Shown: positions 44,899 through 54,592, counted from the first letter of the stretch. The stretch: DNA of 64,000 nucleotides from Phaeobacter sp. 22II1-1F12B (GCF_002210165.1 NZ_AQQP01000005.1:248001-312000); one strand, 5' to 3'. The notes: a model not told the origin generated them from the sequence alone. Made by a program: numbers and translations.

Positions 44899-44937
44899 TT
44901 TTCCAATCGGAAAAGGGAAAATTTTCCCATTGGAAAA
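44899..44937. promoter_or_regulatory. Paired palindromic operators between the TRAP operon and its XRE-cupin regulator
   Basis: TTTTCCaatcGGAAAA (44899-44914) and TTTTCCcattGGAAAA (44922-44937) are perfect 6+6 inverted repeats with 4-base spacers and centres 23 bp apart. They lie 43 to 80 bases from the two divergent start codons. Two same-face dimer sites of this kind strongly suggest binding by the adjacent regulator and joint control of both transcripts. Confidence 0.8.
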
Positions 44938-44978
44938 TCGCGCTTGGCGAAAAGCATGTTCGGACCTATCATGTGCCC

Positions 44979-45578
44979 ATGACAATGACCGCGCAACCTT
45001 CGAGCAATGCTCAGGAAATTGGCGAACGCGAAGCTTTTGGGCATCGCGCGCGGCAGCTTCGCATCGAAAAAGGCTGGACTTTGGCCGAACTGGCCGAGCG
45101 TTCGGGCCTTGCGATTTCGACGATTTCCAAGGCGGAACGGGGGGTTATCGCCCTGACCTATGACCGCCTCTCATCGCTGGCCGCGGGCCTTGGGGTCGAC
45201 ATGTCGGCATTCTTTTCCGATTCGGGAGAAAGCTTTGCAAAGGGCAGTTTCGCCGTGGCGCGAAAGGGCGAGTTCGAGCGGCAGGAGACGACGCATTACG
45301 TCTATGAGATGCTGTTCCCCGAGGTCTGGAACAAATCCATGCGCCCGATGATGGGAACGCTCAAGGCGCGCGAACTGCATCAGTTCGAGGAGTTCGTGCG
45401 CCATCCCGGTCAGGAATTCCTGACGGTGATGGAAGGCGCGGTGACGGTGCATCTGGAAGGGCGCGAGCCTGTGCGGCTTGAGGCCGGGGACAGCATCTAT
45501 TTCGACAGTGCGCGCGGGCATCTATACGCGTCGAACGGCGATGAGGATGCCCGCATTCTGGTGGTCTGCACCGCCTGA
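44979..45578 (+). CDS. XRE-family regulator with C-terminal cupin domain
   Basis: The 199-residue regulator has a helix-turn-helix at about residues 22-78 (ARQLRIEKGWTLAELAERSGLAISTISKAERG) and a small-molecule-binding cupin at about 125-198 (FVRHPGQEFLTVMEGAVTVHLEGREPVRLEAGDSIYFDSARGHLY). I start it at ATG 44979; the longer frame runs antisense through the oxidoreductase gene. It most likely senses the TRAP substrate or a breakdown product and acts at the palindromes just upstream. Confidence 0.9.
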   Translation: MTMTAQPSSNAQEIGEREAFGHRARQLRIEKGWTLAELAERSGLAISTISKAERGVIALTYDRLSSLAAGLGVDMSAFFSDSGESFAKGSFAVARKGEFERQETTHYVYEMLFPEVWNKSMRPMMGTLKARELHQFEEFVRHPGQEFLTVMEGAVTVHLEGREPVRLEAGDSIYFDSARGHLYASNGDEDARILVVCTA

Positions 45579-45582
45579 TGGC

Positions 45583-45981
45583 TTAGGCCTTTCCGGGCGC
45601 AGACCCCAGCGATTCAAGGATCGGGCAATCGGGCCTTTCATCGCCCGCACAGCACCGAACCAGATCGGACAGGGTATCGCGCATCTCGCGCAAGTTGGCG
45701 ATTTTCTCGTCGATCTCGTCCAGATGGTGCTGGGCGATATCCTTGACCTCAGCGCTGGTGCGGGTTTCGTCCTCGTAGAGGTGCAGCAGGTTACGGCAGT
45801 CCTCGATTGAGAACCCCAAGCCCCGCGCCCGGCCCAGAAAGGCCAGCTTGTGCAGGTCCTGTTCGCGAAAGGCGCGGTAGCCGTTCGGGTCGCGCTGTGG
45901 ACGGACAAGGCCGATATCCTCGTAATAGCGGATGGTCTTGGCGGGAAGGCCGGACCGGGCGGCGACGTCTCCGATATTCAT
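45583..45981 (-). CDS. cueR: Copper-responsive MerR-family regulator CueR
   Basis: The 132-residue MerR protein begins MNIGDVAARSGLPAKTIRYYEDIGLVRP (DNA-binding domain), has a long dimerisation helix, and ends with the metal loop CCAGDERPDCP. Cys111 and Cys119 align with the two Cu(I) ligands of CueR. It is read 12 bases after copA on the same strand, so it is produced from the promoter it activates. Confidence 0.92.
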   Translation of the reverse strand: MNIGDVAARSGLPAKTIRYYEDIGLVRPQRDPNGYRAFREQDLHKLAFLGRARGLGFSIEDCRNLLHLYEDETRTSAEVKDIAQHHLDEIDEKIANLREMRDTLSDLVRCCAGDERPDCPILESLGSAPGKA

Positions 45982-45993
45982 GGGGTTTCTCCT

Positions 45994-48489
45994 TTATACA
46001 CCGGGGACCGGGATCATGCGGCCGTTCGGACCGGTTTCATCTTCGCGCAGGGCCGGCTGGATGCGGCGCAGGCGCAGGGCGTTGCTCACCACGAAGACCG
46101 AGGAGAGGGCCATCGCGCCCGAGGCGAGCATCGGCGAAAGCAGGCTGCCCCAGATCGGGTAGAAGACGCCTGCGGCCACCGGGATCAGCGCGGCGTTATA
46201 GGCGAAGGCCCAGAACAGGTTCTGGCTGATGTTGCGCATAGTCGACTGGCTGACTGTCACCGCGTTGACCAGACCGGCGAGATCACCGGACATCAGCACC
46301 ACGTCGGCGGCCTCAATCGCGACATCCGTGCCGGTGCCGATGGCCAGACCCGTATCGGCCTCGGCCAGCACCGGGGCATCGTTGATCCCGTCGCCGACAA
46401 AGGCGACAGGCCCATGTTCCTCGCGCAGGGATTTCACGGCGGCGACCTTGGTTTCGGGGGTGGTTTCGCTGATGACCTCTTCGATACCAAGCTGGTTGGC
46501 GATGGCGCGCGCGGTCATGGCATTGTCGCCGGTGATCATCGCGATTTCAAAGCCACGGGCGCGTAGGGCGTCGAGCGCGGCAGGCGTGCCGGGTTTGATC
46601 GGATCGGAAACACCGATAGCCGCAACGGCCCAACCATCGACCGCCACGTAGAGCGGGGTCGCCCCTGTCGCGGCGAGTTTGGCCCCCTCGCCCGCCAGAT
46701 CGCCCAGATCGATCTTTTGCGCGCTCATGAACCGGTCCGCGCCGACGAGGACGCTCTGGCCGTCGATTTGGGCCTCGGCGCCCATGCCGGTATGGGACTG
46801 AAACCTTTCGGGGTCGGGCATGGTCAGGCCACAAGACTTGGCCGCGCGGATGATCGCGCCAGCGATCGGGTGTTCCGAGCGGGATTCGACGGCTGCGGCA
46901 AGCGCCAGCACCTTGTTTTCGTCCCATCCCTGCGCGGCGTACAGCGTGGTCAGCTCTGGACGGCCCCGGGTCAGCGTGCCGGTCTTGTCAAGCGCGATGA
47001 CGCGGGCCTCACGCAGGGTTTGCAGCGCCTCGCCCTTGCGAAACAACACGCCGAGTTCGGCGGCGCGGCCGGTGCCGACCATGATCGAGGTGGGTGTCGC
47101 CAGCCCCATCGCACAGGGACAGGCGATGATCAGCACGGAAACACCGGAAACCAGCGCGAGGTTGAGCGCGGGATCAGGACCGAAGAAGAACCAGACAGCG
47201 GCGGTGATCGCCGCGAGTGCCATCACGATAGGTACGAAGATACCGGTGACCTTGTCGACAAGGCTCTGGATCGGCAGTTTCGCTCCTTGAGCGTTTTCTA
47301 CCATCTGCACGATCCGGGCGAGAACCGTATCGGCACCGACCGCGCTGGCACGGAAGCTGAAAGCGCCGCTTCCGTTGAGCGTACCGCCAACCACATCCGC
47401 ACCGGCGGTCTTTTCCACGGGGACCGGTTCGCCGGTGATCACGCTTTCATCGACAAAAGAGCGGCCTTCGCTCACCGTGCCGTCGACCGCGATCCTTTCG
47501 CCGGGACGCACGAGTATCAGGTCGCCCTTGCGGACCTCGGCCAGCGGCACTTGGACCTGCGCGCCGTCGCGTTCAACGGTGGCGTGCTGCGGTTGCAGCC
47601 CGATCAGGCGTTCGACCGCCTCACCGGTTCGGCCCTTGGCGCGGGCTTCCAGCGTGCGACCGAGCAGGATCAGGGTGACGATGACGGCGGCGGCCTCGAA
47701 ATAGACGGCCCGCGTGCCCATGGGAAAGAGCTGCGGCGCAAAGAGCGCGAGGGTCGAATAGCCCCAGGCGGCAGAGGTGCCGAGCGCGACGAGCGCGTTC
47801 ATTTCCGGCGCGCCGCGCAAGAGCGCTGGCACGCCGTGGCGGAAAAAGCGCCGTCCCGGTCCGATCAGGACGGCGGTTGTCAGAACGAACTGGATGATCC
47901 AGCTGATATCGCGCGCCGTGCCCTGCCCCAGCCAATGATGCAGCGCGGGGATGACGTGCGGCCCCATGCCCAGAATGAATACAGGTGCGGTGAGAATGGC
48001 CGCGATCAGCGTGTCGCGGCGCAGATCACGGTATTCGTCCTGTTTCGTGTCGGTCTTGCGGGGCTGGTCCGGGGTGATGATGTGGCCGGGATAACCAGCA
48101 CCGCTGGCGGCGCGTTCCAGTTCTTCGGGAATGCCGGCGCTGTCGATATGAGTGACCTCGGCCTGTCCGGTCACGAGGTTGACCTTGGCCGAAGTAACAC
48201 CGGGCACGGCAGCCAGCGCCTTTTCGACCCGACCGACGCATGAGGCGCAGGACATGTTTGCGATTTCCAGCCGGGTCTGAGCGGTCGCCGCCGGATAGCC
48301 CGCCTTTTCAAGCGCTTCGGTGACAGGCGTCAGGCTGGCGCTGTCATCCAGCTCGAAACTGGCCCGCGCATTGGCGAGGTTGACCGAAGCGCCGGTGACG
48401 CCCGGCGCGCTGTTGATGGCCTTTTCCGCGCGCCCCACGCAGGAGGCGCAGCTCAGATTACTGACCGGAAAAGAGATGGTGCGGGACAT
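45994..48489 (-). CDS. copA: Cu(I)-translocating P1B-type ATPase CopA
   Basis: The 831-residue inner-membrane pump exports Cu(I) to the periplasm. It has two N-terminal heavy-metal domains with CASC at residues 14-17 and 81-84, eight expected helices, the membrane CPC metal site in [15 protein letters not shown], the phosphorylation motif DKTGTLTRG, the HP motif in SEHPIAGAI, and [11 protein letters not shown] start at ATG 48489 (MSRTISFPV) after a GGGGG stretch; twelve extra codons upstream would cover the promoter-proximal region without adding a domain. Confidence 0.94.
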   Translation of the reverse strand: MSRTISFPVSNLSCASCVGRAEKAINSAPGVTGASVNLANARASFELDDSASLTPVTEALEKAGYPAATAQTRLEIANMSCASCVGRVEKALAAVPGVTSAKVNLVTGQAEVTHIDSAGIPEELERAASGAGYPGHIITPDQPRKTDTKQDEYRDLRRDTLIAAILTAPVFILGMGPHVIPALHHWLGQGTARDISWIIQFVLTTAVLIGPGRRFFRHGVPALLRGAPEMNALVALGTSAAWGYSTLALFAPQLFPMGTRAVYFEAAAVIVTLILLGRTLEARAKGRTGEAVERLIGLQPQHATVERDGAQVQVPLAEVRKGDLILVRPGERIAVDGTVSEGRSFVDESVITGEPVPVEKTAGADVVGGTLNGSGAFSFRASAVGADTVLARIVQMVENAQGAKLPIQSLVDKVTGIFVPIVMALAAITAAVWFFFGPDPALNLALVSGVSVLIIACPCAMGLATPTSIMVGTGRAAELGVLFRKGEALQTLREARVIALDKTGTLTRGRPELTTLYAAQGWDENKVLALAAAVESRSEHPIAGAIIRAAKSCGLTMPDPERFQSHTGMGAEAQIDGQSVLVGADRFMSAQKIDLGDLAGEGAKLAATGATPLYVAVDGWAVAAIGVSDPIKPGTPAALDALRARGFEIAMITGDNAMTARAIANQLGIEEVISETTPETKVAAVKSLREEHGPVAFVGDGINDAPVLAEADTGLAIGTGTDVAIEAADVVLMSGDLAGLVNAVTVSQSTMRNISQNLFWAFAYNAALIPVAAGVFYPIWGSLLSPMLASGAMALSSVFVVSNALRLRRIQPALREDETGPNGRMIPVPGV

Positions 48490-48522
48490 GGAAACCCCCA
48501 GTGATTTGCCGTTACAGCAGGT

Positions 48523-48553
48523 CACATAAGGGTTCCAGCAACTGGAAGGTCAA
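48523..48553 (-). promoter_or_regulatory. MerR-type promoter with CueR operator upstream of copA
   Basis: Leftward, a -35 TTGACC (48553-48548) and a -10 TATGTG (48528-48523) are separated by 19 bp, the overlong spacing typical of MerR-activated promoters. The spacer holds the perfect inverted repeat TTCCAGTTGCTGGAA (48547-48533), close to the CueR/HmrR consensus. Confidence 0.8.
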
Positions 48554-48640
48554 GAGATGCCGGACAAATCGGTGCGATTTTTTCCGGCACCCAATGTTTT
48601 AAAGCAATGCGGGCCTAGTCGGCCTGCGCGGGGACGGCGA

Positions 48641-50302
48641 TCACGCCTCCCAGGTGATTTCGCCGCCGCAAAGAGTCAGCGCGGCGCGGGCGGTACCGAT
48701 CCGCTCTGCCTCGAGGCTTTCGAGATCGGCGTCCATCACCACCACATCGGCCAGCATCCCCGGCGCGAGCTTGCCCAGCCGGTTTTCGTCGAACCCGGTA
48801 TAGGCGCCGCCCATCGTGTAATCATGGAGCGACTGCATCAGGGTAGAAGCGTGGCTTGGGTGATCGGGATGCCACGGCTTGCGGGTGACGGCTGCCTGAA
48901 CGCCGCGCATCGGGTCGATGTCGGCGACGGGCCAGTCCGAGGCAAAGGCGATCGGCACGCCTTCGTCCCGCAGATATTGGACCGGGAAGGACCACGGCCA
49001 GCGCTCTTTGCCGACCTTGCTGGTCCAGGGTTCCAGCGGGAAGTCGAGCGCGCCCGGCGGGTGCTGAGGCTGCATCGAGGCGATCACGCCGAGTTCAGCG
49101 AAACGGTGAAGGTCGTCGGGGTGCAGCACCTCGATATGTTCGATGCGGTGGCGCGAGTCTCGTTTACCGTTGGCCTTTTGCGCGGCCTCGTAACCGTCAA
49201 GCACCCGTCGCACGGCCGCGTCTCCGATGGCGTGGACGGCGATTTGCAACCCGTGCTTGTCGGCTTCGGTCGCGGCCTCGTTAAAGCGTTCCGTGCTGTG
49301 CAGCGGGTCGCCGCGCCAGCCGGGCTGATCCGCATAGTCCTCGACCATGACGGCAGTGCCGCTGTCGATGACACCGTCCATGAACATCTTGACCCGGCCC
49401 GAGCGCAGCCGGTCGCTGTTGTAATCGGCGGTCATCTGGCGGGCGATTTCCAGCGAGGAGATCGGTTTCGACGGGGTCAGGTGGAACGGAATTTCCGTCC
49501 GGCAGATCAGCTCGCCCCGCTTCTCGAGCGCGTGCAGCAGTTCAAGCTGATAGATGTTGCCGTCCATGTTGTGCAGCGAGGTGAACCCGTATGAGGCGCA
49601 GTATTTGAGACCTTCGAGCATGACGGCTTCGTCCTCTGCCCGGTCGGCTGCCGTTACGCTGTCGGGTTCATCGCCGGTCAGGCCAAGATTTTCGCGCCCG
49701 CCCGAGGTGCGCAGAACCATGACATGCTTGTAGGCCTCGAATTCACGCAACTCGCCCGTGGCCTTGCCATCGCTGCCCATCACCACCTCGTTGCCGAGGG
49801 GCACATCGCGCCCGTTGATCAGCCCGGCCTTTTCCATCGCGATGGTATTGGCGAAGGCGGTGTGGTGGTCGGCGGCGATCAGCACGAGCGGGCGATCCGA
49901 GATTACCTCGTCCAAGTGCTGACGGGTGATCGAAACGTTGTCGCCGAACAGGTTATACATTGCCCCTTTGCAGATCAGCAGACCTTCGTCCGGGTTCGCC
50001 TTGGCAAAGGGCAGCACCTTTTCACGCAGCGCCTCGACGCCCTGAACATGATCGAGCTGGCAGAGGCGCAGGCCGTAGGCACCGCTGAAAAGATGCAGGT
50101 GCGCCTCGACCATGCCCGGCATGACCGTCTTGCCCTGCGCGTCAAAGCGACGGGTGTTCGGCCCGGCAAAAGCCTCCATCTCGGCCTTTTCCCCGACGCC
50201 CAAAATAAGGGCACCGCCAAGCGCAATGGCATCGGCACGGGGTTTCGCGGGGTCCATCGTCAGGACTTTCGCGTTTTCTATTATGAGGCTGGCCTCGGTC
50301 AT
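48641..50302 (-). CDS. Amidohydrolase family protein (YtcJ-like)
   Basis: The 553-residue metal-dependent hydrolase is of the YtcJ/amidohydrolase 3 type. The metal-binding HxH is in GMVEAHLHLFSG, and further metal or catalytic segments are AVHAIGDAAVRR, HRIEHIEVLHPDD and FASDWPVADIDPM. The last 60 residues (GKLAPGMLADVVVMDADLESL) form the usual beta-sandwich end. No signal peptide is present. It is divergent from the pot-type ABC operon; a shared amide or guanidine-type substrate is possible but unproven. Confidence 0.88.
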   Translation of the reverse strand: MTEASLIIENAKVLTMDPAKPRADAIALGGALILGVGEKAEMEAFAGPNTRRFDAQGKTVMPGMVEAHLHLFSGAYGLRLCQLDHVQGVEALREKVLPFAKANPDEGLLICKGAMYNLFGDNVSITRQHLDEVISDRPLVLIAADHHTAFANTIAMEKAGLINGRDVPLGNEVVMGSDGKATGELREFEAYKHVMVLRTSGGRENLGLTGDEPDSVTAADRAEDEAVMLEGLKYCASYGFTSLHNMDGNIYQLELLHALEKRGELICRTEIPFHLTPSKPISSLEIARQMTADYNSDRLRSGRVKMFMDGVIDSGTAVMVEDYADQPGWRGDPLHSTERFNEAATEADKHGLQIAVHAIGDAAVRRVLDGYEAAQKANGKRDSRHRIEHIEVLHPDDLHRFAELGVIASMQPQHPPGALDFPLEPWTSKVGKERWPWSFPVQYLRDEGVPIAFASDWPVADIDPMRGVQAAVTRKPWHPDHPSHASTLMQSLHDYTMGGAYTGFDENRLGKLAPGMLADVVVMDADLESLEAERIGTARAALTLCGGEITWEA

Positions 50303-50445
50303 GTTCGGCTCCTTAACGTTGTTGCGCGAACGCTAGCACGCTGTGTTTTCATTTGAGAAGCCGAAGCGCATTCGAAGCCGCGCACAAAAAAGCACAGCCT
50401 TGCCGCCTGACTTGGGGGCAGGAAAAGAAAAGCCAAGCATATTGC

Positions 50446-50508
50446 TTGATCAATCGCGAAACAGGCGCTTAAATTTGATCAAAACCGGACGCAAAAATTT
50501 TGATCAAA
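50446..50508. promoter_or_regulatory. Three TTGATCAA palindromes upstream of the ABC operon
   Basis: TTGATCAA occurs at 50446-50453 and within TTTGATCAAA at 50474-50483 and 50499-50508. Centres are 29 and 25 bp apart in an AT-rich stretch of the 250-bp gap between the amidohydrolase and potA starts. The array looks like a multi-site operator for a dimeric regulator that is not encoded next to it. Confidence 0.6.
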
Positions 50509-50552
50509 TTCAGAATGACAGACGGACCGGAACAACTGGGAGTATCGATATC

Positions 50553-51665
50553 GTGTCAGAAACCGCACTCAAGACCCGTCCAGCAGCGACCGAATCAGAG
50601 ACCGCCGTCGACGTGATCGGCATCTCAAAACTGTTCGGAAGCGCGCAGGAAATCCGCGCTTTGGACGATGTGTCGGTTGCGATCCGCAAGAATGAATTCT
50701 TTACCCTGCTGGGGCCATCGGGTTGCGGAAAAACCACGCTGCTGCGGGTGATTGCCGGGTTCGAGCCACCCACGATGGGGGCGCTGCACCTTGGCGGACG
50801 AGATATTTCCCGGCTTGCGCCGAACCAGCGTCCGATCAACACGGTGTTCCAGAATTACGCATTGTTCCCGCATATGAGCGTGGCCAACAACATCGCCTTT
50901 GGCCTTGAGATGCTGGGCAAACCCAAGAACGACATCCGCGACAAGGTGACGGAAATGTTGCAACTGGTGCGGATGGAAGAGCTGCGCTCGCGCCGGACAT
51001 CCGAAATTTCGGGCGGTCAGCAGCAGCGCGTGGCGCTGGCCCGGGCGCTGGCACCGCAGCCCGAAGTTCTGCTGCTGGACGAACCGCTCAGCGCGCTCGA
51101 TCTCAAGCTGCGCAAGGAAATGCAGATCGAGCTGAAACGTCTTCAGAGCGAGACCGGCCTGACATTCATCTTCGTGACCCACGATCAGGAAGAAGCGCTG
51201 ACCATGTCGGATCGGATCGCGGTGATGAACGCGGGCAAGATCCTTCAGGTCGGCTCTCCGCGCGAGATCTACGCCCATCCCTCGGAACGGTTCGTGGCGA
51301 ATTTCATTGGCGAGTCGAACTTCCTCAACGCGCATCTGTCGGGCAACCGCGTTACGCTGGAAGCGGGCGGCGGAACCTATCAAGCCGTCGCGCCCGAAGG
51401 CGTGGCGGATGGCAAGGTCAGCGTTCTTGTCCGTCCCGAACATGCGAGCGCCCGCCCCGGTGAGGCCGCGGGCGAAGAACTGGCGGCGACGGTCGAAACG
51501 GTGGTTTACTCGGGCGACGCCACGACGTTGCACCTGCGGCTGAAGACCGAAGAGCCGCTAAAGATCAAGATGCCGAACGGTCCCGAGCAGAGCACCGCCT
51601 TTGGCGAAGGCGACTCGGCAGCCGTGACCATCGCGCCCGGCGCCGTCACCGTTCTGAAGGACTGA
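50553..51665 (+). CDS. potA: Polyamine-type ABC transporter ATP-binding protein (PotA-like)
   Basis: The 370-residue ATPase has Walker A GPSGCGKT (residues 54-61), signature SGGQQQR, Walker [12 protein letters not shown] and a C-terminal TOBE-type regulatory domain ([16 protein letters not shown]). The start is GTG at 50553 ([10 protein letters not shown]), with GGGAG 11 bases upstream. The longer frame would code through the palindromic operator region. It energises the PotBC-like permeases encoded next. Confidence 0.9.
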   Translation: MSETALKTRPAATESETAVDVIGISKLFGSAQEIRALDDVSVAIRKNEFFTLLGPSGCGKTTLLRVIAGFEPPTMGALHLGGRDISRLAPNQRPINTVFQNYALFPHMSVANNIAFGLEMLGKPKNDIRDKVTEMLQLVRMEELRSRRTSEISGGQQQRVALARALAPQPEVLLLDEPLSALDLKLRKEMQIELKRLQSETGLTFIFVTHDQEEALTMSDRIAVMNAGKILQVGSPREIYAHPSERFVANFIGESNFLNAHLSGNRVTLEAGGGTYQAVAPEGVADGKVSVLVRPEHASARPGEAAGEELAATVETVVYSGDATTLHLRLKTEEPLKIKMPNGPEQSTAFGEGDSAAVTIAPGAVTVLKD

Positions 51666-51668
51666 GCG

Positions 51669-52610
51669 ATGAGCGACATGGCCCTTAACACACCGCCCGA
51701 ACCCGGCGCGCTGGAACTGGAAGAGGCGCAGCAGGACAACCGGTCGCGCTGGCTATTGGCGCTGCCCGCCATGGTCATCATCGGATGTTTTGCGACCCTG
51801 CCCCTTTTGGTGATGCTGGTCTATGCGTTCCTGACCCCCGGCGATTACGGCAACGTTGTCTGGAAATTCTCGACCGACGGCTGGGTTTCCGTTCTGCTTC
51901 AACGCGACATCTTTGACGACACGCTGATGTGGGCAGATGCGCATCTGTCGATCTTCTGGCGCAGTTTGCGGCTGTCGCTGATCACCACGATCCTGACGCT
52001 GATCTTTGGCGTGCCAACGGCGTGGTTCATCGCAACGCGTCCGCGCGAAAAGCGGCAATTCTGGCTGTTCCTTGTCACCGTACCATTCTGGACCAACCTG
52101 CTGGTGCGCACGATTGCCATTCAGGAGCTGATCCGGTCGGAAGGGGTAATCAACCTGATACTGCTGAAAATCGGGATCATCGACGAACCTATCCAGATGA
52201 TGTTCACCGATTTCGCCATCGGCTTTGGCATGACCTATGTCTACCTGCCCTTGATGGTGCTGCCGGTCTATGCCGCCGTGGACAAGCTGGATTTCCGACT
52301 GGTCGAGGCGGCGCATGATCTTTACGCAGGGCGCTGGACCGCGTTCCGCCGAGTGATCCTGCCACTGATCAAACCGGGGATCATCGCCGGGTCGATCCTT
52401 GTCTTCATCCCCTGCCTTGGTGCCTACGTGACCCCACGCGTTCTGGGCGGCGGCAAGAACCTGATGTTCGGCAACCTGATCGAACTGCAATTCGGCGCGG
52501 GCCGCAACTGGCCCCTGGGCGCGGCGCTGTCGCTAACCCTGATGGCCATCGTGATGGTCGCCCTGATCTACTATGTGCGGGTAACCTCGCGGGAGCGCGA
52601 AGATGTCTGA
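51669..52610 (+). CDS. potB: Polyamine-type ABC transporter permease (PotB-like)
   Basis: The 313-residue inner-membrane permease has about six helices after a polar 30-residue N-terminus. The EAA loop reads LVEAAHDLYAGRWTAFRRVILPLIKPGIIAG. It starts 3 bases after potA and overlaps potC by 8 bp. A long periplasmic insert (about residues 55-95) follows the first helix, as in PotB. Confidence 0.9.
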   Translation: MSDMALNTPPEPGALELEEAQQDNRSRWLLALPAMVIIGCFATLPLLVMLVYAFLTPGDYGNVVWKFSTDGWVSVLLQRDIFDDTLMWADAHLSIFWRSLRLSLITTILTLIFGVPTAWFIATRPREKRQFWLFLVTVPFWTNLLVRTIAIQELIRSEGVINLILLKIGIIDEPIQMMFTDFAIGFGMTYVYLPLMVLPVYAAVDKLDFRLVEAAHDLYAGRWTAFRRVILPLIKPGIIAGSILVFIPCLGAYVTPRVLGGGKNLMFGNLIELQFGAGRNWPLGAALSLTLMAIVMVALIYYVRVTSREREDV

Positions 52611-53475
52611 GACCACCCTGAGCGGCAGCAAGATCGAAACCGAAACCGTGGTGCCCGCCGCAAGCGGAAAGAAGGCGCCGAAGGGCTATAGCGTGAGCAC
52701 TTTGCCCGGTTTCTCGGTTGTCGCGATCTTCACCTTTTTCGCGCTTTACGCGCCGATCATGATCCTTGTGCTTTACTCATTTAACGCGGGCACCTCGCTT
52801 GCGATCTGGGAAGGCTTTTCGCTGCGCTGGTATGTACAGGCGGCAGGCAATGAACGGGTAATCGACGCGGCGATCCGATCGCTGATCCTTGCGGGCGCGT
52901 CGGCAACCATCGCCAGCATCTGCGCCACGATGGCCGCGCTGGCAACGACGCGGACGCGGCGGTTCAAGGGGCGCACGATGATCTACGCGCTGATCAACCA
53001 GCCGCTGATGGTGCCCGAGATCGTGACCGCCGTGGCGCTTTTGATCGTGTTTGCGTGGATCAAGGTGATGACCGGCTATACCAGCCTGCTTTACCTGATC
53101 GCCGCGCATACGGCGTTTTGCATCCCCTTTGCCTACCTGCCGATCCGCGCGCGGCTTGAGACCATGGACGACACGCTGGAGGTGGCTGCGCGCGATCTTT
53201 ATGCCTCGCCCATGCAGGTGTTCCGCCGGGTGACGCTGCCGCTGATGTGGCCGGGGATCATCGCGGGATTCATGCTTGCCTTCGTGATTTCTCTGGATGA
53301 CGTGGTGATCACCGAATTCGTGAAATCCGCCGGGCAGGAAACCATTCCGACCTATATGCTTGGCCAGCTGCGCCGCGTGGTCACCCCCGAAGTCAACGCG
53401 ATCTCGACCATCATCCTTGTGTCGGGTGCTATTCTGGTGTCGCTGTTTTTCTGGGTCAGCCGCGAACGCCGCTGA
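52603..53475 (+). CDS. potC: Polyamine-type ABC transporter permease (PotC-like)
   Basis: The 290-residue permease has the EAA loop LEVAARDLYASPMQVFRRVTLPLMWPGIIAGFMLAFVISLDDVVITEF, the last part being highly typical of PotC. About 35 polar residues precede the first helix. It is followed after 71 bases by the binding-protein gene. Confidence 0.91.
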   Translation: MSETTLSGSKIETETVVPAASGKKAPKGYSVSTLPGFSVVAIFTFFALYAPIMILVLYSFNAGTSLAIWEGFSLRWYVQAAGNERVIDAAIRSLILAGASATIASICATMAALATTRTRRFKGRTMIYALINQPLMVPEIVTAVALLIVFAWIKVMTGYTSLLYLIAAHTAFCIPFAYLPIRARLETMDDTLEVAARDLYASPMQVFRRVTLPLMWPGIIAGFMLAFVISLDDVVITEFVKSAGQETIPTYMLGQLRRVVTPEVNAISTIILVSGAILVSLFFWVSRERR

Positions 53476-53546
53476 CCTTTCCCCATACCGGCCGACAAGA
53501 GCCGGGACATAACAAAAACAACCAACTCAACATGGAGTGTTACTTG

Positions 53547-54569
53547 ATGAAAAAACTGTTTGCAGCCGCTTCCGTTCTGGCGCTGAGCGCGACCGGCGCC
53601 ATGGCGCAGGAACTGAACATCTATAACTGGGGGAACTACACCAACCCCAAGCTGATCGAGAAATTCGAGGCGGAGACCGGCATCAAGGTCACCATCACCG
53701 ATTACGACAGCAACGACACGGCTCTGGCCAAGGTCAAGGCCGGTGGCCACGGCTTCGACATCGTTGTGCCCTCGGCAACTTACGTGCCGATCTGGGTTTC
53801 CGAAGGTCTGCTTGAAGAAACCCGCCCCGACGAAATGGAAAACTTTTCCAACGTCGACCCGGTCTGGATCGACGTGCCGTGGGATGAGGGCCGTCATTAC
53901 ACCGTGCCATGGCAGTGGGGCACGACCGGCGTTGCGGTCAACACCAAGTATTACGATGGCGACATCGATACCTCGGCCATCTTCATGGACCCGCCGGAAG
54001 AGCTGAAGGGCAAGATCAACGTCGTGCCGGAAATGGGCGACGTGATGGGCCTTGCAATCATGTATTACGGCGGCGAGCCCTGCACCAACGACAAGGAAAT
54101 CCTTAAACAGGTGCGTGACGGCCTTGTCGAAGCCAAGAAAAGCTGGCTGGGCATGGATTACGGCAACATCGAGAAATTCGCCAAGGAAGACGTCTGGGCG
54201 GGTGTGAACTGGAACGGGTCGACCTTCCGCATGCGTCTGGCAAATGAAGATATCGCCTATGGCTATCCGAAAGAGGGCTATGTGGTCTGGATGGACTCCG
54301 TCGCTGTTCTGAAGGACGCGCAGAACATGGAAGAGGCGAAGACCTTCCAGAACTTTATCATGGAGCCGGAAAACGCCGCGCTGATCTCGGAATTCGCGCG
54401 CTATGCCAACGGTATCACCGGTTCGGAAGAATTCATGCCCGAAGACATGAAAACCGCGCGTGAGATCAATATCCCGGCCGAGTTGAAGGACAAGGGCACC
54501 TTCCTGCCGACCTGCGACCCAGACACGCAGGCGCTTTACACCCGCATCTGGACCGACTTGCAGAAGTAA
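53547..54569 (+). CDS. potD: Polyamine-type ABC transporter substrate-binding protein (PotD/PotF-like)
   Basis: The 340-residue periplasmic protein starts MKKLFAAASVLALSATGAMAQEL, with cleavage expected after AMA (residue 21); GGAG lies nine bases upstream of this ATG. The mature start LNIYNWGNYTNPKLIEKFEAETGIKVTITDYDSND is characteristic of PotD/PotF. The family takes up spermidine and putrescine, but closely related proteins bind other amines, so the ligand is not settled. A hairpin terminator follows. Confidence 0.91.
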   Translation: MKKLFAAASVLALSATGAMAQELNIYNWGNYTNPKLIEKFEAETGIKVTITDYDSNDTALAKVKAGGHGFDIVVPSATYVPIWVSEGLLEETRPDEMENFSNVDPVWIDVPWDEGRHYTVPWQWGTTGVAVNTKYYDGDIDTSAIFMDPPEELKGKINVVPEMGDVMGLAIMYYGGEPCTNDKEILKQVRDGLVEAKKSWLGMDYGNIEKFAKEDVWAGVNWNGSTFRMRLANEDIAYGYPKEGYVVWMDSVAVLKDAQNMEEAKTFQNFIMEPENAALISEFARYANGITGSEEFMPEDMKTAREINIPAELKDKGTFLPTCDPDTQALYTRIWTDLQK

Positions 54570-54592
54570 ATCCCACACGTAGATTATGAGAG

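Noticed and set aside
43758-44978. An N-terminal extension of about 400 residues on the XRE-cupin regulator
   Set aside because: It runs antisense through the FAD oxidoreductase gene and the operator palindromes; the helix-turn-helix begins soon after ATG 44979.
50343-50552. A 70-residue N-terminal extension of PotA
   Set aside because: It covers the TTGATCAA palindromes and is AT-rich and non-coding in character; the ABC domain needs only the GTG start at 50553.
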